A stretch of 64,000 nucleotides of DNA, from assembly GCA_964543525.1 (NCBI GenBank), contig CAZIYW010000006.1:1-64000 (forward strand), in the 5' to 3' direction. Source of the stretch: CBDVBE01 sp964543525 (GTDB lineage: Bacteria; Fibrobacterota; Chitinivibrionia; Chitinivibrionales; JANQEN01). The notes below the pieces were generated by a model, which did no database searches, was not told the origin of the DNA, and saw only the letters and a list, made by a program, of their open reading frames with translations. The translations under genes were made by a program, and so were the position numbers. Position 1 is the stretch's first letter. Each line of letters begins with the position of its first letter. Below, in pieces: positions 19,982 to 29,156 of this stretch.

Positions 19982-20059
19982 GATTGAGAATCCTTTCACA
20001 CCTTGTTTTACACTCGTGTTTTCTTTCATAATACCGTTTCCATATCGTTAATGTATATA

Positions 20060-22825
20060 TTAAAAGAAAGTAGTGATTTCACCTGAAAGCAAGTACCATT
20101 TCATATTATTTGCCAAATGATTGACATCTTTATGTTTCATCCATTTATAGCGCACATGCAATCCTACGCGATCGAGCATATCCCAGTCGAAACCGAGGCC
20201 CCATGCTATGTCTCTGTAATCTATCGGCACTCGTTTTAGTATTGGGTATGTGTAATTTTCATAAATTTCTGAAACAGTACCGTCCGGATTATATTCGATA
20301 TCCAGGTTGACATTCATCCATGCTTTATCAGAACGCCAGTTCTCATAGCCGAACAGGCCGATGATATAAAATTTCTTTGAGAGTGCAATAGCCGGTTCAA
20401 AACGAAGATACAAGGACCATAAAAGCACATCTTCATCTTCCACATTAAAAGATAGCGGTTTCGGGTGTTTGGATACTCCGCTGATCCCGAGGTACCCGCC
20501 AACAAAAAAATCGTTCTTATAATTAAACAGCGGCCCGATATCATATGCCCCATCAATTTCGAAATTGAATGAGTATTTTTTATGCATCGGTACAAAACCA
20601 TTTTTATCCTTATAAAGCGTACTGTCTGTAACAACGACAGTGTCTCCATTATCAGCGATATATTTTCCATTTAAAATGGTTGTCTCCCGGTAACGATATA
20701 TAGATCCCGCCATATGAGAGCCACCGTGAGCGTTACTTCCGGAATTGACCGGTATTGATTGAGAGTAATAATTACGAAGCACCTGTACCGGATCATCATA
20801 CGGTACAAAACCCTCATACACTGACAGGTAATCAGCCCGTATTCCACCTTTATCCGGACTTTCATCAATATGACCACCTGAAACAAAATTCATATTCGGA
20901 TCATAACTTTCATCACCGAGCCGCCGATCATATTTTACATCCGGGAAAGGGAAATCAATGGTACCGACACCCCATTTAGTATAGGTTGACATAATAATAG
21001 AATTAATATCCATACCGCATAATCTGTATGGAAAGAAGAGCAGATCACGAGCCTTTTTTAATTGAAAGTGCTGTCCATATTTCACTTTCAAATGACCGTA
21101 TCCCGACAATTTTGGCTGCACAGAAAGCCAGCCGCCCGCCATATTCTGAAAATAGGGCGATGTTTCTGTGGGCCCGACAAAGGTACCTGCTCCCAGCAGA
21201 TTGGTACCGAAAGCATAGAAAGCATCCATTGGACAGGCAAGAGAAAAAGGAGAATAAAATCCGGGACTTATGTATGCAAGGTCAGCTTCAAGAATAACTC
21301 TGGAATCAAATTTCAGATTGCTATATAGTGCAGGCATAAAGCCGGATGAGGTTTTTTCTCTTTTCTTTACCGTTAATGGAATATCATCATCGGTCTTAAC
21401 CAAGTCCCCATAAACCCATATAGTATCAACCTTACTCAATCCTACATCTGCATGTAACTCAAATTTACTCCCTATTTTTCCACGTACATCAAAGGAAAAT
21501 ACATTTGGTTCTTTATAGAATCCTTTCCCACAATCGTAAGGAATAGAATCATAAAACACCTGTTTAGATGTGTCTTTGTCAATACCTGGCCAGGGGACAT
21601 CAAGCCCCAACCATGGATTACTATTTTTAATTAACGTTTCAACCACATAGGGAGTACCTGTTGAGTCTTTTTGGAATTTTCTATATTCTGACTTAGAAGA
21701 CCATCTCGGACCAAAAAGGACGCTTTGCTGTACATCCATATAATAGAGATTAAACATTTTATTAAAGAAAATACCATACGGATTTTCGGCAAAAATTATA
21801 TCATCCGAAATGTGAATATTGTTGTAGTTAATGCCAAGTGTAATATTCTTGATTTTTTTTGCGAATCGGGTATGAAAAACATGGCGGTAAGAATCGCCAT
21901 ATCCGGTTTCAATAATGTCTGATAAACTATCACTTTCCTCGGCAGCATATGCAAGATCCGTCGCAAAATCCATATACTCCCGCTCGAATTTATCATATTC
22001 CTGGAATTTCCCATATACAAGATTCACATAGAAATCAAGCGGCAGATTGATACTCTCGAGATTTATACCATCAAAGGCTTTCTTGTGCCAAGCGGCACGG
22101 CCGATCTTTTCACCCTTGGCAATGTTATATTCGTAATAACGTGAAATGGGCTGCTCAATCTCATATGGCAGATACTCCCACCCGAATACCCGTGGCTGCG
22201 CCTTCCATATAGTAAAAGGTGAGGCTTCAGTCCAGAGAATGTTACCCATCTTGAGCCAGAATGAAACGGGTACAGTTCTGATGGCTATTCCGGCACACAT
22301 ATCCTCAAATATGTTTGTTGGCCACCCATGGCTGTCATGCTTCTGTTGTGAAGGAGAAATATTCCCATTAATGTTGGTAACCCGATTACCCGGGAACGTA
22401 TGGGTAAAGCCGAAACGCGACCACAGGATAGTGTTTCTTCCGGGCCTGGCAACCAGTCCGAAACGAAGCACACTTTCCTCCCACCCGGCCTTTAAATAGG
22501 AATCATCACCGGGAACTTCTACTATACCGTTTGTACCTTCAAATTCATGCGGTCCCAGGAAATCGGGATAGGTCGTAAAGCGATGATACTGGCCTTTAAG
22601 ACGGAGCTCACCACTGAACTGCACCGGCTGAGAGCAACCGGACATAAGCGTAGACATCACCTTTTCCTCCAGGTAGGGCAGCGTATTACGCAGACTGTCC
22701 AGTCTTTCATCAGAGGTCTTATGGTCTTTAAGGGTAGATTCCGCAAAAAGCGGTGAGCTTAATCCGATAAGTGGAACAATTGCCAACGAAAGAAACATTC
22801 TGAAGAATAGAGCTTTTTTATTCAA
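20060..22825 (-). CDS. Large outer-membrane beta-barrel-like protein with TTG start
   Basis: First gene of the three-gene operon. The start is TTG at 22825, set by a strong GGGGAGG box at 5-base spacing and by the signal peptide that follows (NKKALFFRMFLSLAIVPLIG); no ATG fits. A short helical stretch (SDERLDSLRNTLPYLEEKVM) precedes a long strand-rich body rich in Tyr, Trp and Phe, beginning FSGELRLKGQYHRF. The C-terminus, LLSGEITTFF, ends in phenylalanine as in outer-membrane barrels. At 921 residues it is large enough for a 20-plus-strand barrel, although I cannot assign it to TonB-dependent receptors: no TonB box or plug motif is visible. Its neighbours suggest a role in moving polysaccharide fragments across the outer membrane. 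Function unproven. Confidence 0.6.
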   Translation of the reverse strand: MNKKALFFRMFLSLAIVPLIGLSSPLFAESTLKDHKTSDERLDSLRNTLPYLEEKVMSTLMSGCSQPVQFSGELRLKGQYHRFTTYPDFLGPHEFEGTNGIVEVPGDDSYLKAGWEESVLRFGLVARPGRNTILWSRFGFTHTFPGNRVTNINGNISPSQQKHDSHGWPTNIFEDMCAGIAIRTVPVSFWLKMGNILWTEASPFTIWKAQPRVFGWEYLPYEIEQPISRYYEYNIAKGEKIGRAAWHKKAFDGINLESINLPLDFYVNLVYGKFQEYDKFEREYMDFATDLAYAAEESDSLSDIIETGYGDSYRHVFHTRFAKKIKNITLGINYNNIHISDDIIFAENPYGIFFNKMFNLYYMDVQQSVLFGPRWSSKSEYRKFQKDSTGTPYVVETLIKNSNPWLGLDVPWPGIDKDTSKQVFYDSIPYDCGKGFYKEPNVFSFDVRGKIGSKFELHADVGLSKVDTIWVYGDLVKTDDDIPLTVKKREKTSSGFMPALYSNLKFDSRVILEADLAYISPGFYSPFSLACPMDAFYAFGTNLLGAGTFVGPTETSPYFQNMAGGWLSVQPKLSGYGHLKVKYGQHFQLKKARDLLFFPYRLCGMDINSIIMSTYTKWGVGTIDFPFPDVKYDRRLGDESYDPNMNFVSGGHIDESPDKGGIRADYLSVYEGFVPYDDPVQVLRNYYSQSIPVNSGSNAHGGSHMAGSIYRYRETTILNGKYIADNGDTVVVTDSTLYKDKNGFVPMHKKYSFNFEIDGAYDIGPLFNYKNDFFVGGYLGISGVSKHPKPLSFNVEDEDVLLWSLYLRFEPAIALSKKFYIIGLFGYENWRSDKAWMNVNLDIEYNPDGTVSEIYENYTYPILKRVPIDYRDIAWGLGFDWDMLDRVGLHVRYKWMKHKDVNHLANNMKWYLLSGEITTFF

Positions 22826-22830
22826 TCAAA

Positions 22831-22837
22831 CCTCCCC
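22831..22837 (-). promoter_or_regulatory. Ribosome binding site that fixes a TTG start
   Basis: GGGGAGG on the minus strand, separated by TTTGA from the TTG at 22825-22823. It decides the non-ATG start of the large barrel-like protein. Confidence 0.75.
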
Positions 22838-23503
22838 ACCTTTTTATTGTTAGTGGGAACAAAAAAATGGTACGGTTATGTTAAAAATTCTGTTAAGAAT
22901 ATAAATTTCTTTAAATAGTCAAAACAACACAATTTTCCGGTTGAACCTTAAATGTCATTAATTTCCAATAAAAAAGTAAATTGCGTTCTCTCTTGCTTCC
23001 GTTTGTCATTTTATTCAATTGATAGTTTCATTATAAGAAAGTGTTGAAGTATCAGTCCCCTTACCACCAAGTATAATAAATTTTTAAACGCACGGCAACG
23101 TGATTAATAAAAAACCGTATTCATTCAGTACACATTAATTGAACGATCAGTATCGCAAACTAATGCATCAGTATTTGCATTTAATTTTATATCAATACAT
23201 TAAAAAGTGTTTTGATTGTTTTTAAAATTAAACATTAGAATCCATTGCATGTGATGATATCAAAAAAGGAATAAAATCAGTACACAAACAATAACTATTG
23301 ATATATTAATTACAGCATTGCTACCGACAATTGAATGGGATTACATTCGCCCTGTTTCATGGTACCTGCAGTACTGATATGCCTCTTTAGAATCTGGAAA
23401 AGGTACAGTAAAAATCATTCCTCTCGTTACTGTATATTTCACTATTCAGACAAAAATGAAATAATTAACGGTACCTTACTCACAATACACGCTACGCTTT
23501 AAC
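22838..23503. other. AT-rich intergenic region between barrel operon and ABC transporter operon
   Basis: No credible frame or RNA gene. It should contain the promoter of the barrel operon; TTGACT at about 22919-22924 on the minus strand is a possible -35, but a -10 at correct spacing is not convincing. No terminator hairpin is evident for the transporter operon. Confidence 0.45.
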
Positions 23504-24295
23504 TCACTTTTCCCTATCAATCCATTTTTTATTCGCGTCCGGTATATCGTCAAGGAGCTGAACCGTATGTTCATTTTTAGGAGAAAAAGTAACGTCATCG
23601 GGCGCTCCCTGTTCAACTATCTGACCGTCATACATTATAAAAAGTCTGTCACTCACATAATAGGCCAGACCGATATCATGGGTAATAAACACAATGGTCA
23701 TCTTGAGCTCTTCTTTGAGCTTCATCATGTAGTCCAGAATGCCTGCTCGCACACAGGCATCAACCATTGATGTCGGCTCATCAGCTATAAGCACTTTGGG
23801 TTTTAATGCAAAAATTCTCGCGAGAAGCATGCGCTGCATCTGCCCGCCGGACAATTCAAAGGAATATTTTTCTTCGATTTCATTGGGTTTCATATTCACC
23901 GCGATAAGCGCCTGATCAACGCGCTCCTTAATCTCCGCCCGTGAAGGTTTCTTGAGAAATATATTAAAGGAATCTTCAAGCTGAGACCGTATAGGAAAAA
24001 ACTGATTGAAACAACTGAAAGGATCCTGAAAGATCATCTGTACTTCATTCCAGTGCTTTTTCTGATCCGTTATTTTCCGGTTTTGATACAGCACTTCCCC
24101 GGATGTCTCTTTCATAATGCCCAGAAGGATTTTAGCCAGAACACTTTTACCACAGGCAGACCCGCCGACGATTGAAATAATCTCTTCATCCGCGATATCA
24201 AATGTTACACCCTTCAGTGCTGTTTTACTCTTTTTTCCGTGTCCAAATGTTTTTACACAATCTTTTACCTTGAAAATCGCTTCGTTATTCGGCAT
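23504..24295 (-). CDS. ABC importer ATP-binding subunit (OppF/DppF-like)
   Basis: Energises import by hydrolysing ATP as one half of a heterodimeric ATPase. Walker A GGSACGKS at residues 44-51, signature LSGGQMQR at 148-155, Walker B ending in Asp-Glu at 172-173 (LIADEPTS), and a switch histidine in VFITHD are all present. It is shorter (263 residues) than typical OppF because it lacks the C-terminal oligopeptide-type cysteine extension that the partner subunit keeps. It is the last gene of the operon and overlaps the upstream ATPase gene by 11 bases, implying translational coupling. The substrate is set by the binding proteins of the operon, which look sugar-like rather than peptide-like. 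Confidence 0.9.
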   Translation of the reverse strand: MPNNEAIFKVKDCVKTFGHGKKSKTALKGVTFDIADEEIISIVGGSACGKSVLAKILLGIMKETSGEVLYQNRKITDQKKHWNEVQMIFQDPFSCFNQFFPIRSQLEDSFNIFLKKPSRAEIKERVDQALIAVNMKPNEIEEKYSFELSGGQMQRMLLARIFALKPKVLIADEPTSMVDACVRAGILDYMMKLKEELKMTIVFITHDIGLAYYVSDRLFIMYDGQIVEQGAPDDVTFSPKNEHTVQLLDDIPDANKKWIDREK

Positions 24296-25256
24296 ATTTA
24301 CACCTCACTTCTCTATCACCAACGATGCGGATAACCTGGTCCTCAACTTTACAATCTTCTCGTGCTACCGGACAGCGGGGAGCAAAACGACACCCTTTTA
24401 TTTCATGCGCAAGATTGGGTGGTGCACCAAGTATCTTAACCGGTTTTCTCTTCTTCTGATCTTTATCGGCGCTCAACATGGCGCCCATCAACGCTTTTGT
24501 ATACGGATGCCTGCTGTCAAAAATCACCTGTTCCGTGGTGCCGACTTCCACAAATTCACCGGCATACATGATAGCAATCCGATCGGCGACATGACGCAGC
24601 AGGGGAAGTTCATGGGTAATAAACATCATAGTTGAGAAAATTTTCTTGTCAAGAAGTTCGAATATCATCTTGATTATTCTCTTCTGCGTTGTCACATCAA
24701 GCGCCGAGGTCGGCTCATCGGCAATGACCATCTGTGGATTCAGCAGGGTTGAGATACCGATAACCGACCGCTGGCGCTCTCCTGCAGTCAACTGGATGGG
24801 GAATGAATTCAACACCCTGTCAACGTCTAATCCCAGAATAGTAAACCGGTCATGAATACGCTGGTATCGCTCTTCCTTACTTCCTTTTTGTTCATGGCTG
24901 TCAATCAAATCAAGAGCCATATCTTTTACCCGTCTGGTAGGATTCAATGCATTGAAAGCTCCCTGAGGTATCATTGCCACTTTACGTGCCAATACATTTT
25001 TTCGTATATCCTCCGGTGTTCTGTTCATGAGTGATTCGCCGTTGACCAGCACATCACCGGATGTAGGCTTCAGCGGCGGTATAAACAGTCCCATGCAGCC
25101 GCTGACCAGAGTGGTCTTGCCGCATCCGGACTCACCGGCGATACCAAGTATTTCTCCCTCCTCCATGGAAAAAGATACTCCCGCGACAGCGTGTACCTGA
25201 TTACCAAAGCGTGTCAGATAATGAAGACGTAAATCTTTTACTTCAAAAATTGCCAT
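24285..25256 (-). CDS. ABC importer ATP-binding subunit (OppD/DppD-like)
   Basis: Partner ATPase of the Opp-type importer. Walker A GESGCGKT lies at 41-48; the signature is LTAGERQR at 156-163, deviating from the usual LSGGxxQR; Walker B ends Asp-Glu at 180-181 (VIADEPTSALD); the switch His is in FITHE. The C-terminus carries the oligopeptide-transporter extension with spaced cysteines (GCRFAPRCPVAREDC), the family's hallmark, which may bind a metal cluster. Spacing is 17 bases after the second permease and an 11-base overlap with the downstream ATPase, so the two should be made together. Confidence 0.92.
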   Translation of the reverse strand: MAIFEVKDLRLHYLTRFGNQVHAVAGVSFSMEEGEILGIAGESGCGKTTLVSGCMGLFIPPLKPTSGDVLVNGESLMNRTPEDIRKNVLARKVAMIPQGAFNALNPTRRVKDMALDLIDSHEQKGSKEERYQRIHDRFTILGLDVDRVLNSFPIQLTAGERQRSVIGISTLLNPQMVIADEPTSALDVTTQKRIIKMIFELLDKKIFSTMMFITHELPLLRHVADRIAIMYAGEFVEVGTTEQVIFDSRHPYTKALMGAMLSADKDQKKRKPVKILGAPPNLAHEIKGCRFAPRCPVAREDCKVEDQVIRIVGDREVRCKYAE

Positions 25257-25273
25257 AAACTGTCTCCCATTCT

Positions 25274-26113
25274 TTATTCTTTACGCAAGCGTGGGTTAAA
25301 AACTCCTTCCAGGGACGTATTAAGCGTATACAGAGAAAAAGCTATAAATGTTATAAGGATGACCGCGGGAATAAAAGCCCACCATGCTCCGTCACCAAGA
25401 GCCTCATATTTCATAGCATTTTCCATAATAATCCCTAGAGAGACGCTGTCATAAGGGCCAAGACCAATCATACTGATAGTGGCTTCCATTAATATCCCGG
25501 TAACAACCTGTATGATAAAAACCATAAATACATAGGATGCCAGGTAGGGTAAAATATGCTTAAACACTATCGTTATGGAGCCTGCACCGTTAAGCTTTGC
25601 CAGATTGATATGATCACTGGATTTGATACTTGACGCCTCTGCCCGTACGGATCGTGCCGTCCATGTCCATGTATGTATACCGATAATAACGGCAATTAAT
25701 TCAAGAGACCGCCCTTCCTTTAAAGCGGAACTAATCAGTATCAACACTATGAAATAGGGTATGGTGATAAATAAATTGGTTATCATATTAATGAATTCAT
25801 CAACCCACCCGCCGACAAAACCGGAATATATTCCAAGAAAAGTTCCAAGGAGAGTAGCTATCACTCCAGTTAAAAGACCAACATACAGAGAAGCTCGCAA
25901 TCCCTCAATAATAAGGGACAGCATATCTATTCCCAGGTGATCGGTTCCAAGCCACATATCTGCTGAAGGAGGCATATAGGGCATGCCAATCCGGGTTTCA
26001 GCATCCACATTAATAAACAAAGGGCTTAAGAAAGCTATACCGAGAACAAGCAGAAAAATACTTACCCCAAAAACAAACGTGAATTCTTTCATCAGATTCT
26101 TTAATAACTTCAT
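25274..26113 (-). CDS. ABC importer permease (OppC/DppC-like)
   Basis: Inner-membrane subunit forming half of the translocation path. A first hydrophobic helix (FVFGVSIFLLVLGIAFL) is followed by the OppC-type periplasmic segment with LGTDHLGIDML, then five more hydrophobic helices. The cytoplasmic coupling loop appears as LAKLNGAGSITIVFKHILP, the EAA-loop equivalent that contacts the ATPases. GGGAG precedes the start. It begins 2 bases after the OppB-like permease stop. Confidence 0.9.
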   Translation of the reverse strand: MKLLKNLMKEFTFVFGVSIFLLVLGIAFLSPLFINVDAETRIGMPYMPPSADMWLGTDHLGIDMLSLIIEGLRASLYVGLLTGVIATLLGTFLGIYSGFVGGWVDEFINMITNLFITIPYFIVLILISSALKEGRSLELIAVIIGIHTWTWTARSVRAEASSIKSSDHINLAKLNGAGSITIVFKHILPYLASYVFMVFIIQVVTGILMEATISMIGLGPYDSVSLGIIMENAMKYEALGDGAWWAFIPAVILITFIAFSLYTLNTSLEGVFNPRLRKE

Positions 26114-26115
26114 AT

Positions 26116-27183
26116 TTAAACTCCCTTAATCCCGGCTCTGACACGCGGATCAAAAATGCCAATTAAAATATCTACAGAGAAGTTCGCGATAAGAATCATT
26201 ATTGCAACAACAATCGACGTACCCTGAATCAACGAATAATCATTCCCCTGAATAGCATGCAAAATAGTGGTTCCCAATCCGGGATATGAGAAAATGATCT
26301 CAGCAACCAACGCCCCGCCAATTATCTGCCCCAGTAAAATTGCGACTCCGGCCAACTGAGGAAGCAGACCATTTCTGAAAACATACCACATAATTGTAAA
26401 CTCTTTGATTCCTAACGATTTTGCATATTTGATATAGTCTGTCCCGAGTTCATATATTCCCATTGAGCGCATTCCAATTGAATAATCACCTATTATCACC
26501 AGAAAAATTGAAAGAAACGGTAAGGTGTAGTGAAACCCGAGACTACTGAGGAAATCCCAACTGAAGCTCGGAATAATATTTTCCGCATAGCCGCCTGCGG
26601 ACGGGAAAATGGGCCACACAATTGCGAATATAAACAGCAACAACAAACCAAAGGCAAAAAATGGTATTGATGATATAAAAAGAGAGGCCGGAAATAAAAC
26701 TTTATCAAATACTCCTCGTTTGTAAGCGGCAAGGGCTCCGAGAATGTTACCAAGAATCCATCCCAGAACAATGGCCGGTACCTGCAGGAAAAAATCCCAT
26801 ATAATGGCATCGGCCATAATTTCTTTCACTTTCTTCGGATAGTACAGAAAAGACGTCCCGAAATCAAACCGGATTGTCATACACAAATAATTAAAATACT
26901 GTTTAAATACCGACGTCTTAACCGGGGCGCCGCTCTCATCCCTTATGATCCGTCCGTCTTTATCTGTTTTTACCAGGTTAAATTCTTTGAGATATGCCTC
27001 TTCCTTTTTTTGCGCAGCTTCACTTGACAGGCCGGAAGCAACCTTTCCCATGATTATATCAACCGGGTTGGCCCCTCCCAATCGGGGGAGAATAAAAACA
27101 ATGGTAACGGTGGCAAAAAAAGTAAACAAATACCATAACCCCTTGCTTAAAATGTACTTCAATATCGGTCTCTTTTTAAACAT
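26116..27183 (-). CDS. ABC importer permease (OppB/DppB-like)
   Basis: Other half of the membrane channel. It shows the OppB N-terminal helix (LWYLFTFFATVTIVFILPRL) and the OppB-type extension with NPVDIIMG, then the permease core and a coupling loop around YIKYAKSLGIKEFTIMWYV. At 355 residues it is slightly longer than E. coli OppB because of a charged insertion after the first helix (AAQKKEEAYLKEFNLVKTDK). Such insertions are familiar in the oligosaccharide-importing branch of this family (established for Thermotoga-type systems); this supports but does not prove a sugar substrate. AAGGAG precedes the start; 12 bases from the upstream binding-protein gene. Confidence 0.9.
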   Translation of the reverse strand: MFKKRPILKYILSKGLWYLFTFFATVTIVFILPRLGGANPVDIIMGKVASGLSSEAAQKKEEAYLKEFNLVKTDKDGRIIRDESGAPVKTSVFKQYFNYLCMTIRFDFGTSFLYYPKKVKEIMADAIIWDFFLQVPAIVLGWILGNILGALAAYKRGVFDKVLFPASLFISSIPFFAFGLLLLFIFAIVWPIFPSAGGYAENIIPSFSWDFLSSLGFHYTLPFLSIFLVIIGDYSIGMRSMGIYELGTDYIKYAKSLGIKEFTIMWYVFRNGLLPQLAGVAILLGQIIGGALVAEIIFSYPGLGTTILHAIQGNDYSLIQGTSIVVAIMILIANFSVDILIGIFDPRVRAGIKGV

Positions 27184-27195
27184 TCCAACTCCTTA

Positions 27196-28992
27196 CTATT
27201 CGGCCAGTTGTATTTCCCAAAGCATATTTCTTCCCGCACCAAATGAAGGTAACTGCGGCGGCGCATAGGGATTTTTTTCCGTTGCAAAATTGGTCCAGTG
27301 TTTCGTGCTGAAATCATAGAACTCTTCAGGACGGTAACATAACGGTATCGACGGCATATCTTCTATAAAAATTTTATTTAATTTATAATACGCAGCTTTT
27401 ATTTCATCCTCTTTGGTAAGGTGAGGAATAACTTTCAGCAGGCTGTCGACCGCGGGATTATAATCCTTACTATCGGGATTATTATACCGTCCCTGGTTTT
27501 CATTCATCTTTTTACCTTCGGGTTTCCAGCGCCGTGACGACATGAGCTGTTCAAACCGTGCCCATGGTAATGACGGCGTTAAATGATCGGCAGGGGTGGT
27601 CATCAACAGATCGAAATCTCCAATCGGTTGACACTTCCAGTACAAGCTTTCATCACAAAATCCTTCACGAGCATCAATCCCGACTTCACGCATGCTTTTT
27701 ACTGCGATCTCGACAATAGATTCCCAGTCCGACCAACCAACAGGGCACTTAATAAAAACCGGTGGAACTTTTTCCCCTTTTGAATTAACAACCTTTTCTA
27801 ATTCACCGTTCTTAAAAATCGATTTATAGCCTGCATCTTCAAGTATTTTTTTCGCTTTCTCCGGATCGTAGGTCTTACCATACTCTTCAGCAATTTCTTC
27901 AGAGTAATACTTTTTTTCCGTTCCAAAAGGAAGTATCAGACCGGGTTTGAGCTCCGGCGAGTACTGTGAAACAGCCAGTTCTATGACATCCTTATAATTA
28001 ATGGCATACGCCATTGCCCTTCTATATTCTCTATCGTTAAGAGGATTTCGTGTCACATTAATAATGAATACCGGGATTGAAGCAGGTACAAAATAGGGCG
28101 GCTCATCATACCATGAACCAACACCATCCTTGAACTTAAGCCAGATTCTCGGAATAAAGTTACTGTTTACATCAAGATTTCCCCGTTTCAATGAATTACT
28201 GAACTGATCATTACTTTTGTAAATAGGATGGATTATGTATTCAGGTTTTGCCATTCTGTTATTATGCAACGCCTTGTTGCCCCAGTAATCATCAACTCTT
28301 TTCAAAACAATTTTTTGTACCGAGTAACTAAAGAGCGTATAGGGCCCTGAAACAACCGGGTTCTTATCCATCATTTCTTTCTGGAATTCCGAGAAATCAT
28401 TATTGTGTTTTTCCAGAAGAGGTACTATAATATGCTTTGGCACAATCTGTACCGACTGGAGAATATCCAGCAGACCGAGAGGGTTATTCTCTTTTTCCTT
28501 ATTTACATGAAATACAATTTTTTCCGCTTCAACATTTCCGGCGCTGCTGTCAACAATCTTCTCCGTCGTGATTTTAGAAATAAAGTCCCAGACATACGAG
28601 GTGGGAACACTTTCATGCTCTTTTCCTATTTCATAGGTGAAGACAACATCTTCCGCAGTAAGTGGCTCCTTATCACTCCATCGTGCCTCAGGATTTAATA
28701 TGAGAGAGATATAATCGTCGGTTTTTTCATCTAATCGAGCCAGTAACGGTTCAATCGTACCCGATAAGGTATTGTAAATAATCAACGGCTCGTACATGAT
28801 ATTATTCGGGCCGCTCACGGGGAATGCCGGCCAGTCCGTCAGTGGATTGAAGGTATTGGGATCACCCCACTGGAAACCTGCCAGGTACAGAGTCTTTTCC
28901 CGTGGAAACTTCGTCTGCTCACCCTTTTTACCACAGGAACTTAAGCCGCACAACAACACACCTATCAACAGTACGCGTAAAAGACATTTCAT
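27196..28992 (-). CDS. ABC importer solute-binding lipoprotein 2 (SBP_bac_5 family)
   Basis: Lipid-anchored periplasmic receptor. The start at 28992 is chosen over two upstream candidates because an AGAGGG box is 10 bases away and a clean lipoprotein signal follows (MKCLLRVLLIGVLLCGLSSC, Cys then GKKGE). The fold is that of extracellular solute-binding family 5: LTAEDVVFTYE, SGPYTLFSYSVQKIVLKRVDDYWG, and the RRAMAYAINYKDV helix. The N-terminal TLYLAGFQWGDPNTFNPL and the C-terminal HWTNFATEKNPYAPP resemble carbohydrate-binding members (for example the cellobiose-binding CbtA type of Thermotoga) more than peptide binders. It is a paralogue of the upstream gene; two receptors serving one transporter implies two ligands or two affinities. 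Substrate assignment is inference. Confidence 0.85.
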   Translation of the reverse strand: MKCLLRVLLIGVLLCGLSSCGKKGEQTKFPREKTLYLAGFQWGDPNTFNPLTDWPAFPVSGPNNIMYEPLIIYNTLSGTIEPLLARLDEKTDDYISLILNPEARWSDKEPLTAEDVVFTYEIGKEHESVPTSYVWDFISKITTEKIVDSSAGNVEAEKIVFHVNKEKENNPLGLLDILQSVQIVPKHIIVPLLEKHNNDFSEFQKEMMDKNPVVSGPYTLFSYSVQKIVLKRVDDYWGNKALHNNRMAKPEYIIHPIYKSNDQFSNSLKRGNLDVNSNFIPRIWLKFKDGVGSWYDEPPYFVPASIPVFIINVTRNPLNDREYRRAMAYAINYKDVIELAVSQYSPELKPGLILPFGTEKKYYSEEIAEEYGKTYDPEKAKKILEDAGYKSIFKNGELEKVVNSKGEKVPPVFIKCPVGWSDWESIVEIAVKSMREVGIDAREGFCDESLYWKCQPIGDFDLLMTTPADHLTPSLPWARFEQLMSSRRWKPEGKKMNENQGRYNNPDSKDYNPAVDSLLKVIPHLTKEDEIKAAYYKLNKIFIEDMPSIPLCYRPEEFYDFSTKHWTNFATEKNPYAPPQLPSFGAGRNMLWEIQLAE

Positions 28993-29156
28993 AAAAACCA
29001 TCCCTCTGTTCGTTGGTTTATAATCAGCATGCCTTATGTCTAAATCAGGCATACGTTTATGATATCGTAGAATTCGAGAGCAACAATATAAATTGTGCGA
29101 AAATTATATAGACCAGGAAGTAGATACATCGAGTCATTTATTTAAATATCTCCCCC

